From assembly GCF_002262885.1 (NCBI RefSeq), contig NZ_NKYF01000037.1, positions 23,302 to 87,301 on the forward strand: a stretch of 64,000 nucleotides of DNA, given 5' to 3'. A program made the position numbers and the translations under genes. Position 1 is the stretch's first letter; the number at the start of each line of letters is the position of its first letter. This document shows positions 25,811 to 34,623 of the stretch, piece by piece. The DNA is from Pseudonocardia sp. MH-G8 (GTDB lineage Bacteria > Actinomycetota > Actinomycetes > Mycobacteriales > Pseudonocardiaceae). Under the pieces are notes generated by a model that made no database searches, was not told where the DNA came from, and was given only the letters and a program-made list of their open reading frames with translations.

Positions 25811-27321
25811 CAGCTCCCCCACCGGAAGGTCGACGTGAACGTCACCGCGGTGGCGTCCTCGGCCACCCAGTCGACGTGCGTGCGGGTGCGCTGCGGGTCG
25901 TCGGCCGGGCCCGGGCCGGGCCGGGCGACGAACCGCGCGGGCACCGACGCCGCGTGCGTGCCGCGCAACGCGCCGTCCCAGTCCGTGGTGACCACCCCGG
26001 CCCCGGTGCGGACCGTGAGCGGCACGTCCGGGCGCAGGTGCAGCGCGATCCGCCGCGGCCGGTCGGCGGTGACGGTCAGCTCGTCGCGCAGCGCGCCGTC
26101 CACGAGCTCCACCCGCCGCACGGCCCGCACCCCCTCGTACGCCGTTCCGCAGGCGACGGTCACACCGGTGGCCGTGGCCTCGAGCAGTTCCCCGCCGCAC
26201 TCGGCCTGGTCGAGCCCGTCGACGGAGAACGTCGGGTGCGCCGCGGTGGATGCGTAGTACCGGCGCCAGTGCGCGTGGCCGTAGGGCACCTGCCCCGGGT
26301 CGGGCTGCCACGGCGAGGAGTCGCCGTAGAGGTAGAGCGAGAGCGTGTCCAGGTGGCCGTGCGAGCCGCCGTGCGGCCCGTGGTCGAGGATCGCGTGCAG
26401 CCCGCTCCCCCGCAGGATCGTGTACCCGGCGTCGGCGTGGACGGTGACCGGCGGGCCGGGCAGCGGCGTCATGTCCAGGTCGGCGAGCTCGCGGTCCCAC
26501 TCCGCGCGCCGGTAGGGCCCGTCGTGCAGCGCCGGCACCAGCCCGCCCGGCGTGACGACCTCGCGCAGCACGCGGCTCATCGCGTCCAGCCGGGAGGTCA
26601 CCTCCGCGGGGACCGCCACCCCCGGCACCGCGCCGATGCCGAGCCGGTAGGCCCGCAGGACGAACGAGTGGTAGTAGGTGCTGGCCTCCCACTCCCACCC
26701 GTCGGGATGGGTGGCGACCAGCGCGTGCGCGAAGAGCCCGTGCGGGCCCTCCAGCCACTCCGGCTTCCCGGTGCAGGCCGCACCGGCCGCGTCCAGCCAG
26801 GCCGTGTAGTTGGAGGAGAACCGCCCGTCGGCCACGAGGGAGTCGCGGGCCGTGCGCGCCGCGTCGGCCAGTGCGGCAGTCAGTTCCGGAACCGGATCAC
26901 CGAGCAGGCGGGCCGCCCGCCCGATCGTCACCGCCCAGATCGCCTCGGTGAGCGCCTGGTGGAACAGCCGCCCGCGCAGCATCCACCCGGCGGCGCCGTC
27001 GTGCGTGCCCTCGCCCAGCGAGGAGTACGCCGCGGCGTAGCGCCGCAGCACCAGGGCCGCCCCCTCTCGGTCCTGGTGCTGCGGCGATCCCGCCAGCGCG
27101 AGCACCGCTCGCGCGCAGGCCTGGTGGGCGAGAACCGCCCAGGCGCCGCGTACCTCCGGGGTGTCGACGCGGCACCCGTGGACGCACGGTGCGCCGCCGT
27201 CGGGGAACTCCCCGCCGAGCAGTCCCACGTGCTCCAGCTCGACCCCGTGCACCGGGCATACGTACTGGTGCCACCACCCGCCGCGTTCGGCGGGCGGCAC
27301 CGGCGTGGGGGTCGGGCTCAC
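25810..27321 (-). CDS. Second heparinase II/III-family protein (503 aa)
   Basis: GTG 27319-27321 overlaps the SDR stop. The N-terminus has a Cys/His pattern WHQYVCPVHGVELEH and CVHGC, possibly a metal-binding knuckle. The toroid domain has SLGEGTHDGAAGWMLRGRLFH and STYYHSFVLRAYRLG. The C-terminal beta domain shows GGSHGHLDTLSLYLYGD and AAHPTFSVDGLDQ. No signal peptide. This arrangement is seen in oligo-alginate-lyase-like proteins. Paired with the 622-residue relative, it may act on the other end or another linkage of the same oligosaccharide. Confidence 0.82.
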   Translation of the reverse strand: MSPTPTPVPPAERGGWWHQYVCPVHGVELEHVGLLGGEFPDGGAPCVHGCRVDTPEVRGAWAVLAHQACARAVLALAGSPQHQDREGAALVLRRYAAAYSSLGEGTHDGAAGWMLRGRLFHQALTEAIWAVTIGRAARLLGDPVPELTAALADAARTARDSLVADGRFSSNYTAWLDAAGAACTGKPEWLEGPHGLFAHALVATHPDGWEWEASTYYHSFVLRAYRLGIGAVPGVAVPAEVTSRLDAMSRVLREVVTPGGLVPALHDGPYRRAEWDRELADLDMTPLPGPPVTVHADAGYTILRGSGLHAILDHGPHGGSHGHLDTLSLYLYGDSSPWQPDPGQVPYGHAHWRRYYASTAAHPTFSVDGLDQAECGGELLEATATGVTVACGTAYEGVRAVRRVELVDGALRDELTVTADRPRRIALHLRPDVPLTVRTGAGVVTTDWDGALRGTHAASVPARFVARPGPGPADDPQRTRTHVDWVAEDATAVTFTSTFRWGS

Positions 27322-28085
27322 CGGGGCCAGGCACCGCCGTCGATGTCGACGGTGGACCCGGTGACGAAGCCGGCGATGTCCGAGCAGAGCCACACGACGG
27401 CGCCGCCGACGTCGGCACCCGTGCCACCCCGGCCGATCGGCAGCCCGGCGATCGTCTTCTCCTGGGCGGCCGGCGGGGTGAAGGTGTCGTGGAACGCCGT
27501 GCCCCCGATGAAGCCCGGGGCCAGCGCGTTGACGGTGATGCCGTCGGGCCCCAGCTCCTTGGCCAGACCCTTGGTCAGCCCGAGGACGCCCGCCTTCGCC
27601 GCCGCGTACATCGCCGCGCCGGGCCCGCCGCCGTTGTGCCCGGCGAGCGAGGCCATCGTGACGATCCGGCCGCGCGTGCCCGCCGCCTTCAGGTGCGGGG
27701 CGGCGGCGCGCACCGTGCGGAAGGTGGACCCGAGGTTGACCTCGACCACCTTGCTGTAGTGCTCGTCGGTCATCTCCGTGATCGGAGAGCGCGCGATCAG
27801 GTGCCCCGCGTTGCAGACGAGGATCTCCAGGCCACCCAGGAAGCCGACCGCCTCGTCCACCAGGCGGTCCACCTCCGCGGTGACCGTGACGTCGGCGCCG
27901 ATGGCGGTGGCCTTGCGCCCGAGCGCGCCGATCCGCTCGACGACCTCCGCGGCCGGACCTGCGGAATGGCCGTAGTGCACCACGACGTCCGCGCCCGCAC
28001 CCGCGAGGGACTCCGCGATCGCGGCGCCGATGCCGTGACCGGCACCGGTGACCAGGGCGCGCCGGCCCGTCAGATCGAAACTCAC
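27318..28085 (-). CDS. SDR-family oxidoreductase of the polyuronide locus
   Basis: A 255-residue classical short-chain dehydrogenase. The cofactor motif is TGAGHGIG, NAG is in LVCNAGHLIA, catalytic Ser is in TMASLAGHN and Tyr/Lys in YAAAKAGVLG. The C-terminal GSTVDIDGG is typical. Position between the lyase genes and the sugar importer suggests reduction of a 4-deoxy-5-hexulose uronate to KDG, or a KduD-like step; this is inference from context. The GTG start encodes MSFDLTGRRALV. Confidence 0.88.
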   Translation of the reverse strand: MSFDLTGRRALVTGAGHGIGAAIAESLAGAGADVVVHYGHSAGPAAEVVERIGALGRKATAIGADVTVTAEVDRLVDEAVGFLGGLEILVCNAGHLIARSPITEMTDEHYSKVVEVNLGSTFRTVRAAAPHLKAAGTRGRIVTMASLAGHNGGGPGAAMYAAAKAGVLGLTKGLAKELGPDGITVNALAPGFIGGTAFHDTFTPPAAQEKTIAGLPIGRGGTGADVGGAVVWLCSDIAGFVTGSTVDIDGGAWPR

Positions 28086-28110
28086 ACGTACTCCCTCACT
28101 CGAACCCTGC

Positions 28111-29046
28111 CTACTTGATCCCTGCAGTGGCGAACCCCTGCACGAAGTACTTCTGGGTGAACAGGAACAACACGATCATGGGCAGCGTGGCCAGCACCGT
28201 GCCGGCCATGAGGAACTCCCACAGCGTCCGCTCGGCCTGCTGGAACGCGGCCAGACCGACCTGGATGACGCGCAGGTCCTCGCTGCGGGTGACGATCAAC
28301 GGCCACACGAAGTTGTTCCAGCTGTTCTCGAACGTGATCAGCGAGACGGTGGCGATCGCCGGCTTCATCAGCGGCGTCATCACGCGCGCGAAGATGCCGA
28401 ACTCACCGAGCCCGTCGATGCGCGCCGCCTCCTCCAGTTCCCGCGGCAGCGACAGGTAGAACTGGCGGAACAGGAAGATCGCGAGTGGGGTGACCGCGCC
28501 CGGCACGATGAGCACCCACCACGAGTCCAGCCAACCGTTGCCACCGCGACCGAGGAAGTCGTTGCCGCCGAAGAACGGCATCGTCTTCGCGAGCAGGTAC
28601 TGCGGCACGATCTTGGTGAAGGTCGGGATCATCATCGCGCCCAGCACCATCATCAACAGCAGCGATCGGCCTCGGAACTCGACGCGCGCGAGCGCATAGC
28701 CGGCCATCGCGGCGATCACGACGTTGAGCACGGTGTGGCTGACGGCGATCACGAGGCTGTTGGTGAAGTACGTGGCGAACGGGGCGTAGGCCAGCGCGTC
28801 GGGGTAGTTCGCCCAGTGCCAGTCGTGCGGCAGCACGGTGGGCGGGTAGGCGACGATCTCCGCGCGCGTCTTGAGCGAGGACAGCGCCATCCAGACGAAC
28901 GGCGCGATCATCAGCAACGACAGCACGATCAGGGTGGCGTGCAGAGCGATCCGGCTGCCGCGCGGGCGGGTCCGGCGCGCGGTCACGGGGGCCGGACCGG
29001 ACGCGGGGCCCGGCGTGACGGTCCGGTCCGGGGCTCTAGTGGACAT
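28111..29046 (-). CDS. Carbohydrate ABC permease, MalG type
   Basis: A 311-residue inner-membrane component with six predicted helices. The EAA coupling loop is LPRELEEAARIDGLGEFGIF, a standard CUT1 feature. The start ATG overlaps the end of the partner permease by 11 bp. No ATPase gene is in the cluster, so a shared MsiK-type ATPase, common in actinomycetes, is likely. Confidence 0.92.
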   Translation of the reverse strand: MSTRAPDRTVTPGPASGPAPVTARRTRPRGSRIALHATLIVLSLLMIAPFVWMALSSLKTRAEIVAYPPTVLPHDWHWANYPDALAYAPFATYFTNSLVIAVSHTVLNVVIAAMAGYALARVEFRGRSLLLMMVLGAMMIPTFTKIVPQYLLAKTMPFFGGNDFLGRGGNGWLDSWWVLIVPGAVTPLAIFLFRQFYLSLPRELEEAARIDGLGEFGIFARVMTPLMKPAIATVSLITFENSWNNFVWPLIVTRSEDLRVIQVGLAAFQQAERTLWEFLMAGTVLATLPMIVLFLFTQKYFVQGFATAGIK

Positions 29047-29965
29047 CGTCCCTCCCGGTCGCGCGCCTGCTGAAGAACGTCAGCACGAGCAGGAACGCGA
29101 ACAGCACCACGCTCTGCGCGCTCGCGGTACTCATGTCGAACCGCTGGAATGCCGACTTGTAGATCTCGAAGGTCATCACGGTGGTGGCGTTCGCCGGTCC
29201 GCCGTCCGGGGTCAGCACGTAGAACTGTTCGAACACCTGGAACGCGTCGATCAGCGAGATGACGAAGACGAAGAACGTGACCGGTCCCAGCATCGGGAGC
29301 GTGATCGAGAAGAACCGGCGGACCGGACCGGCGCCATCGATCTCCGCCGCCTCGTACAGGTCCTGCGGGATTCCCTGCAGCGCGGCGAGGTAGATGACCA
29401 TCTTCAGGCCGATGCCCTTCCAGATGCTCATCAGGATGACCGCCGGCATCGCCCACGCCGGGTCGACGAGCCAGGCCGGGCCGCGGATGCCGAACCACGA
29501 CAGGACCCAGTTGAACAGGCCGATGTTCGGCTCGAACATCCACATCCAGACCAGGGCGATCGCAACCGTGGCGGTGATGTGGGGCATGAAGATCGCGGTG
29601 CGGTACCAGGCCCGGGCGCGCAGCTTCGTGTTCAGCAACGCCGCGATGACCACGGCGATCGCCATGGCGACGGGCACGGTGAAGAACGTGTAGACGACGG
29701 TGTGCCAGATCGCCGTGCGCCACAGCTCGTCGCCGAAGATCGCCACGAAGTTGTCGAGACCGGCGAAGGTCATCGTGCCGGCGAGGATGTCGTAGTGGGT
29801 GAAGGCGAGCACGAACGTCGCCACCGTCGGGATGCCGATCCACCACACCAGGTGCACGACCGCAGGCGTGAGCATGAGGTAGGCGGCGCGGCGCTGCTCG
29901 TGCCCGAGCCTGCGGCGCGAGTGCCGCGCGGACGCGGCGCTCGGAGTGCCTGCGGTGGTGGTCAT
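29036..29965 (-). CDS. Carbohydrate ABC permease, MalF/UgpA type
   Basis: A 309-residue protein with six predicted helices and the EAA loop GIPQDLYEAAEIDGAGPVRR. A basic N-terminus (SRRRLGHEQRRAAYLML) precedes the first helix. ATG 29963-29965 lies 4 bp after the binding-protein stop. With the MalG-type partner it forms the channel for an oligosaccharide, probably a uronate-containing one given the lyases. Confidence 0.92.
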   Translation of the reverse strand: MTTTAGTPSAASARHSRRRLGHEQRRAAYLMLTPAVVHLVWWIGIPTVATFVLAFTHYDILAGTMTFAGLDNFVAIFGDELWRTAIWHTVVYTFFTVPVAMAIAVVIAALLNTKLRARAWYRTAIFMPHITATVAIALVWMWMFEPNIGLFNWVLSWFGIRGPAWLVDPAWAMPAVILMSIWKGIGLKMVIYLAALQGIPQDLYEAAEIDGAGPVRRFFSITLPMLGPVTFFVFVISLIDAFQVFEQFYVLTPDGGPANATTVMTFEIYKSAFQRFDMSTASAQSVVLFAFLLVLTFFSRRATGRDDVH

Positions 29966-29969
29966 GCGC

Positions 29970-31262
29970 TCAGCCCTCGGCGAGCGCCGCGGAGGCTTGC
30001 GCGGCGAGCTCGTCGAGCGCCTGCTGCGCGGTCTTCTCGCCCAGCATCGCGCTCTCGATCGGCGCCTTGAACAGGCCGCGGATGTCCAGCCACCCCGGGT
30101 CGCCGCCCTCGGAGTGGGCGTCGTCGAGGTTCTGCATCGCGAACTGGATCGCCTTGTTCTTCTGGACGAACTCCGAGGACTCCAGCGACTTCAGCGCCGG
30201 GATGTTGCCGCGTTGCTCGTTGGCCGCCAGCGCGGGCCCCTCGCTCGCCAGGAACTCGGCCAGCGTCTTCGCCGCCGCGGGCTGGCGGCTCTGGGCCGCG
30301 ACCGTGGCCAGCGTGCCGCCCTGGAACATCGCAGGCCGTTCGTTGGCGATCATGAAGAAGCCGACCTTGTCCTGCGCGATCAGCTCGGGTGCGGTCAGCT
30401 CCATCTCGGTCCAGTAGTTGTGGTGCCCGATCATCATCGCCGCGCGGCCCTGCACGAGGGCGACCCCGGTGGCGGCCTTGTTCTGGGTGAATCCGATGTC
30501 CTCGCTGCGGTCGACCTGGATGATGTCGACCATCGTCTGGAGCGCCTCGACGCCCTGTGGGGAGTTGAACGCCACCTGGCCGTCCGGGGTGAACAGCTCC
30601 CCGCCGTTGGCCCACAGCATCGTCTCGAAGGTCTGTCGGATGTCGAGGGAGAGCACGTCCATCCCGGCCCGCTGAAGCGTGCCGTCCGGGTTGCGCTGGG
30701 TGAGCAGGCGCCCGTACTCGCGCAGCTCGTCGAAGTTCTTCGGCGGCTCGGTGAGGCCGGCCTCGGCGAAGAAGTCCTTGCGATAGATCCCGAACCGGGT
30801 GTCGAGCATGATCGGCAGCGCGTAGACCTTACCGTCGTACACCCCTGCCTGGACGGACGGCTCGTAGAAGCGGGTGGCGAGCTCGGCCGGGTCCTTCCCG
30901 AGGTCGGCCAGCACTCCCTTGGCGGCGAACGGCGGCACCCAGCCCACGCCCATCAGCATCACGTCGTAGGGCTGACCGCTCGCGATCGAGGTGGTCAACT
31001 TCTCGTTCAACTTGGAGTAGGAGGTGTAGTCCGGCTTGACCGTCACGTTCGGGTAGCGCTCCCGGAACGCCGCGAGCTGCTCCTCGAGCACCGCAGCCCC
31101 AGCGACGCCTTCGAAGATCGGCGTGAGCAGGCTGATCTCGCCGCTCACCTCACCGCCGGTGTCCGAGCCACCTGGCGCCGGACCTCCGCACGCGGCGAGC
31201 GCCATCAGCCCGGCGGCTGCGGCCGCCACGACCCGCAGGACGGACCGGTGTCGGACGGTCAT
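29970..31262 (-). CDS. Sugar-binding lipoprotein (CUT1 extracellular solute-binding protein)
   Basis: A 430-residue receptor with a lipoprotein signal ending MALAACGGP (Cys near 25). The mature part shows the family-1 pattern: FRERYPNVTVKPDYTSY, ASGQPYDVMLMGVGWVPPFAA, YALPIMLDTRFGIYRKDFF and the late LAEFLASEGPALAANEQ. The ATG is supported by AAGGAG upstream. First gene of the minus-strand operon and downstream of a LacI-type operator, so it is probably induced by the polysaccharide-derived sugar. Confidence 0.92.
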   Translation of the reverse strand: MTVRHRSVLRVVAAAAAGLMALAACGGPAPGGSDTGGEVSGEISLLTPIFEGVAGAAVLEEQLAAFRERYPNVTVKPDYTSYSKLNEKLTTSIASGQPYDVMLMGVGWVPPFAAKGVLADLGKDPAELATRFYEPSVQAGVYDGKVYALPIMLDTRFGIYRKDFFAEAGLTEPPKNFDELREYGRLLTQRNPDGTLQRAGMDVLSLDIRQTFETMLWANGGELFTPDGQVAFNSPQGVEALQTMVDIIQVDRSEDIGFTQNKAATGVALVQGRAAMMIGHHNYWTEMELTAPELIAQDKVGFFMIANERPAMFQGGTLATVAAQSRQPAAAKTLAEFLASEGPALAANEQRGNIPALKSLESSEFVQKNKAIQFAMQNLDDAHSEGGDPGWLDIRGLFKAPIESAMLGEKTAQQALDELAAQASAALAEG

Positions 31263-31322
31263 CGCTGGACTCCTTCCACGGCGGTGTGGATCGGCCGGAA
31301 GAGTGGATTGATCTCACTAGAA

Positions 31323-31340
31323 CGTTGCACTGGTGCAACG
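31323..31340. promoter_or_regulatory. LacI-family operator
   Basis: CGTTGCAC-TG-GTGCAACG is an 18-bp inverted repeat with perfect 8-bp arms. It lies in the 186-bp gap between the binding-protein start (31262) and lacI (31449), so it can control both directions. LacI-family operators are commonly palindromes of this size. No other feature in the gap was recognised. Confidence 0.7.
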
Positions 31341-31448
31341 ATGCAGCACAAACTATGGGCGCTCGCTGAAGGTGTCAACGGTCAACATGCCGCTCGCCGT
31401 CGTGGGTGGTAAGGGCACCACGGCATCGGAACCTGGAGGAACGCGACC

Positions 31449-32501
31449 ATGGGTGTGACGATCCACCAGGTTGCCGCCGAGGCCGGGGTCTCCCCGAGCA
31501 CGGTGTCGAACGTGCTCAACGGCCGGTCGGAGCGCATGCTGCCGCAGACCCGCGAGCGCGTCGAGCAGACCATCGCCCGCCTCGGTTACCGCCCCAACGG
31601 CGCGGCGCGGCACCTGCGCACCGGCCGCACCCAGGTGATCGGCCTGGTCGTGCCGTCGGTGGCGAACCCGTTCTGGGGCACGTTCGCCCGCCACGTCGAG
31701 GCCGCGGCGCTGCTGGCCGGTTACCGGGTACTGCTGTGCAACAGCGAGCGCGACCCGGTCCGCGAGCGCGACTACCTCGAGGAACTCTGGGCCGACGGCA
31801 TCCGCGGCGTGGTGCTCTGCTCCTCGCTGCCCTCCCTGGAGCACGTGCTGCCGCTGGTCGAGCGCGGGATGGGGCTGATCGCGTTCGACCGCACGGCACA
31901 GGCAGGCGACCCCGCCGGGCTGGTGAACATCAGCGTCGACAACGCGGTGGGCGCCGAGCTCGCCACCCGCCACGTGCTGGAGCTGGGCCACCGCAGGCTC
32001 GCGTTCGTCTCGGGCTCGCTGCGCAGCGTCAACCGTCGCGCCCGGTTCCGCGGGTTCGAGGCCGCGCTGGAGCAGTTCGGCCTCACCTCGGCCGACACCC
32101 TGCTGTTCTCCGGCGGCTCCCAGGACCACTTCGGCGACCTCGACTTCCCCGACCTCGGCCGCGCCGCGGCCCGCGAGCTCCTGGCCGCCGCGGACCCGCC
32201 GACGGCGATCATCGCGATCAACGACATGTGCGCCCTCGGGGTGTCCGCGAGCGCCCGGGACGCCGGGCTGCAGGTGGGCGAGGACCTCTCGGTGGTCGGC
32301 TTCGACGACATCGTGCTCGCCGACCTCGCCACCCCGCCGCTCACCACGATCCGCCAGCCCCTGCCCGCCATGGCGAACGCCGCCTTCGCCCACCTGCGCG
32401 CCGGTATCGAGCAGGACGAGCCCGCCGCCGGGGGCTCACTGCTGATGCGTCCCGAGCTCGTCGTGCGCTCCTCGACCGGCCCCGCCCCGGGCACCCGGTG
32501 A
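31449..32501 (+). CDS. LacI-family transcriptional regulator
   Basis: This 350-residue repressor begins with the LacI helix-turn-helix VTIHQVAAEAGVSPSTVSNV and hinge RPNGAARHLRTGRTQ. The periplasmic-binding-like effector domain follows (VIGLVVPSVANPFWGTFARH through DLSVVGFDDIVLADLATPPLT). The ATG follows GGAGGAACGCGACC. Divergent from the importer-lyase operon and next to the operator at 31323, so it is the likely repressor. Its stop overlaps the ATG of the beta-helix gene. Confidence 0.92.
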   Translation: MGVTIHQVAAEAGVSPSTVSNVLNGRSERMLPQTRERVEQTIARLGYRPNGAARHLRTGRTQVIGLVVPSVANPFWGTFARHVEAAALLAGYRVLLCNSERDPVRERDYLEELWADGIRGVVLCSSLPSLEHVLPLVERGMGLIAFDRTAQAGDPAGLVNISVDNAVGAELATRHVLELGHRRLAFVSGSLRSVNRRARFRGFEAALEQFGLTSADTLLFSGGSQDHFGDLDFPDLGRAAARELLAAADPPTAIIAINDMCALGVSASARDAGLQVGEDLSVVGFDDIVLADLATPPLTTIRQPLPAMANAAFAHLRAGIEQDEPAAGGSLLMRPELVVRSSTGPAPGTR

Positions 32502-33586
32502 TGCGCCACCACGCGGTCCGCGTCCTGGTTGCCGCACTGGCCGTCGGCGGTCTGGTCGACCCCGCAGTGCCCGCGCCCGCGCCGGAGCGCGCCCACCACG
32601 TCGACCCGGCCCGCGGCGACGACGCCACCGGCACCGGTGCCGCCGGCCACCCCTTCCGGACGATCACCCGCGCGCTCGCCGACGCCCGCACCGGCGAGAC
32701 GGTGCTGTTGCACCCCGGTTCCTACGTCGAGGACGTGGTCACCGTCCGTCCCGGGGTGACGGTGCGCGGACCGCGCGATGCGGTGCTGCGCGGCGCCGGG
32801 ACGTCCGGACGGGTGTTCCAGATCCACCACGACGACACCACGCTGCGCGGGTTCACCATCGACGGCCGCGTGTGCGCGGAGCCGGTGGAGGCGTGCTACC
32901 GCGACAAGGGCGTCTACGTGGTGAGCACGGTGGCGGGTGACGGCGTGAGCGGCACCCGGATCCTCGGGATGCGCCTGGCCCACCTGGGCGGCGAGTGCGT
33001 GCGGATCAAGTACCTCGCCACCGGCAGCCTGGTCGCGCACAACAGGATCGGGCCGTGCGGCGGATACGACTTCGCGATCCCGAACACGGGCACCGGGCAG
33101 AACGGCGAGGGCGTCTACATCGGCACGGCACCCGAGCAGACCGACCGCAACCCCTCCCCGGAACCCGACGCCAGCAACGGCAACCGCGTCCACCACAACG
33201 TCATCGACACCCGCGGCGGCGAGTGCGTCGACATCAAGGAGGGCGCGAGCCACAACGACGTCGCGTTCAACACCTGCACCGGACAGCTGCCGCGCAACGG
33301 CAACTCCGGGGCGATGGACACGCGCGGATCGCACAACACCTTCCGCTCCAACCACATCCACCACAACGCCGCCGCCGGCGTGCGCATCGGCGGCGACCGG
33401 CCGGGCGACGCCATCGGCACCGTCGTGCGCGACAACGTGATCACCGACAACGCCCGTGGCGGCATCAAGGTGCAGGACCCCGGTCCGCAGGGCGCGATCT
33501 GCGGAAACGTCATGCACGCCAACACCGGGGGCGACGTGGTCGGCGACCACGCCGACCGCATCGGCGTCCCGACGAGGCCCTGCTAG
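32501..33586 (+). CDS. Secreted right-handed parallel beta-helix protein
   Basis: A 361-residue protein with a signal-peptide-like start (VRVLVAALAVGGLVDPAVPAPAP). A DUF1565-like opening follows (GHPFRTITRALADARTGETV, HPGSYVEDVVTV), then about ten coils with Asn ladders such as SLVAHNRIG, NRVHHNVIDTRGG, NTFRSNHIHHN and TVVRDNVITDN. Paired cysteines suggest an exported, oxidised protein. The fold is that of pectate/alginate lyases and epimerases, but catalytic residues cannot be assigned. The ATG overlaps the lacI stop (TGATG), so it belongs to the locus and may cut the polymer outside the cell. Confidence 0.82.
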   Translation: MRHHAVRVLVAALAVGGLVDPAVPAPAPERAHHVDPARGDDATGTGAAGHPFRTITRALADARTGETVLLHPGSYVEDVVTVRPGVTVRGPRDAVLRGAGTSGRVFQIHHDDTTLRGFTIDGRVCAEPVEACYRDKGVYVVSTVAGDGVSGTRILGMRLAHLGGECVRIKYLATGSLVAHNRIGPCGGYDFAIPNTGTGQNGEGVYIGTAPEQTDRNPSPEPDASNGNRVHHNVIDTRGGECVDIKEGASHNDVAFNTCTGQLPRNGNSGAMDTRGSHNTFRSNHIHHNAAAGVRIGGDRPGDAIGTVVRDNVITDNARGGIKVQDPGPQGAICGNVMHANTGGDVVGDHADRIGVPTRPC

Positions 33587-33845
33587 AACCTGTTCGATGA
33601 GTCGCGGGGCCAGGTACTGCACTGCGGACGTGGACGACGGGCCGGTGCTGCGCGTTCCGCGGAACGCGGTCAGGCCACCGTCCGGCAGTTCGACCAACCC
33701 GACCACCGCCACGAACGCGACGGTCCAGGCGAACAGGTGGGATCGCCCGGCCGGTCGAATCAGGACGGCAGGTCCGCCGCCACGAGCCGGGCACGGCGCG
33801 CCCACCGGAGCGGAGCGTCGATCACACCGCCGGTAGGTTCGCCGA
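33587..33845. other. 259-bp gap with palindrome copy 2
   Basis: It contains CGCGTTCCGCGGAACGCG (33651-33668), whose inner 16 bp are identical to 424-439. On the minus strand, an open stretch near 33600-33790 encodes one hydrophobic segment (SHLFAWTVAFVAVVGLVEL), but it runs into the beta-helix gene in antisense and has no recognisable family; it may be a decayed gene. No promoter for the MDMPI-like gene was clear. Confidence 0.35.
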
Positions 33846-34514
33846 ATGCGGGTGGAGCACGACGTCGGAAAGGCCGCGTTCCTCGACGGCCTGCGCACGC
33901 TGCGCGTGGCCGTGGACGACCTCGACGACCAGCAACTGCTCGCGCCGAGCCGCTGCCGGGGCTGGAGCGCGGTCGACCTGCTCGTCCACGTGCACCTCGG
34001 GCTGCAGGAGATGCTGCTCGGCGTCGTCACCCCCGCCGCAGGGGCGCCGGACACCGACGCCGCGGGCTACTGGCGGACGCTCCCGCCGCCGACCGGCGCC
34101 GACGGCGTGTCGCACGTGCGTTTCGTCCGTCTGATGGCCTCGGCCTACCGCGTCCCCACCAGCGCGGTGGGCCACCTGCGGGAGACCGCAGAGGCGCTCG
34201 CCCACGCGGCCGGGTCCCTGCCCGAGGGCGTGGTGGCGTTCCAGGGCCACGCCCTGACCACCGGCGACTTCTTCGCCACGTGGGCGGTCGAGCTCGCCGT
34301 GCACCACCTCGACCTGGGCGCCGAGCTGGTGCTCCCGCCGCCCGCCCCGGCGGCGCTCACGCTGGCGCGCGACACCGTGGAGGCGCTCGCGGGGGCGACC
34401 TCCCCCTGGGACGACCTGACCACGGTGCTGGTCGGCACCGGACGGCAGCGGCCGGACGAGCGGCAGGCCGCCGAGGCCGCCGCGCTGGCCGACCGGCTCC
34501 CGGTGCTGGGTTGA
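33846..34514 (+). CDS. Mycothiol-dependent maleylpyruvate isomerase-like protein (DinB/MDMPI fold)
   Basis: A 222-residue protein with the four-helix bundle motifs PSRCRGWSAVDLLVHVHLG near residue 38 and a late WAVELAVHHLDLG, giving His residues positioned as metal ligands in the MDMPI_N/DinB fold. Such proteins use or bind mycothiol, the actinobacterial thiol. The substrate is unknown and true maleylpyruvate isomerase activity is not implied. It is a single gene. Confidence 0.75.
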   Translation: MRVEHDVGKAAFLDGLRTLRVAVDDLDDQQLLAPSRCRGWSAVDLLVHVHLGLQEMLLGVVTPAAGAPDTDAAGYWRTLPPPTGADGVSHVRFVRLMASAYRVPTSAVGHLRETAEALAHAAGSLPEGVVAFQGHALTTGDFFATWAVELAVHHLDLGAELVLPPPAPAALTLARDTVEALAGATSPWDDLTTVLVGTGRQRPDERQAAEAAALADRLPVLG

Positions 34515-34623
34515 CCGGAGCCGGGTCGAGCGTCTCGGTGACGGCCCCTGCGCGGGATGGGATCGGCCCGCGGCCGCCGTCGCGCCGTTCGTTGTGACCG
34601 GGCGGTGACACAGCGCCGATACC

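Noticed and set aside
33600..33790. Minus-strand membrane gene fragment
   Set aside because: One hydrophobic stretch without family similarity or start; its frame runs antisense into the beta-helix gene.
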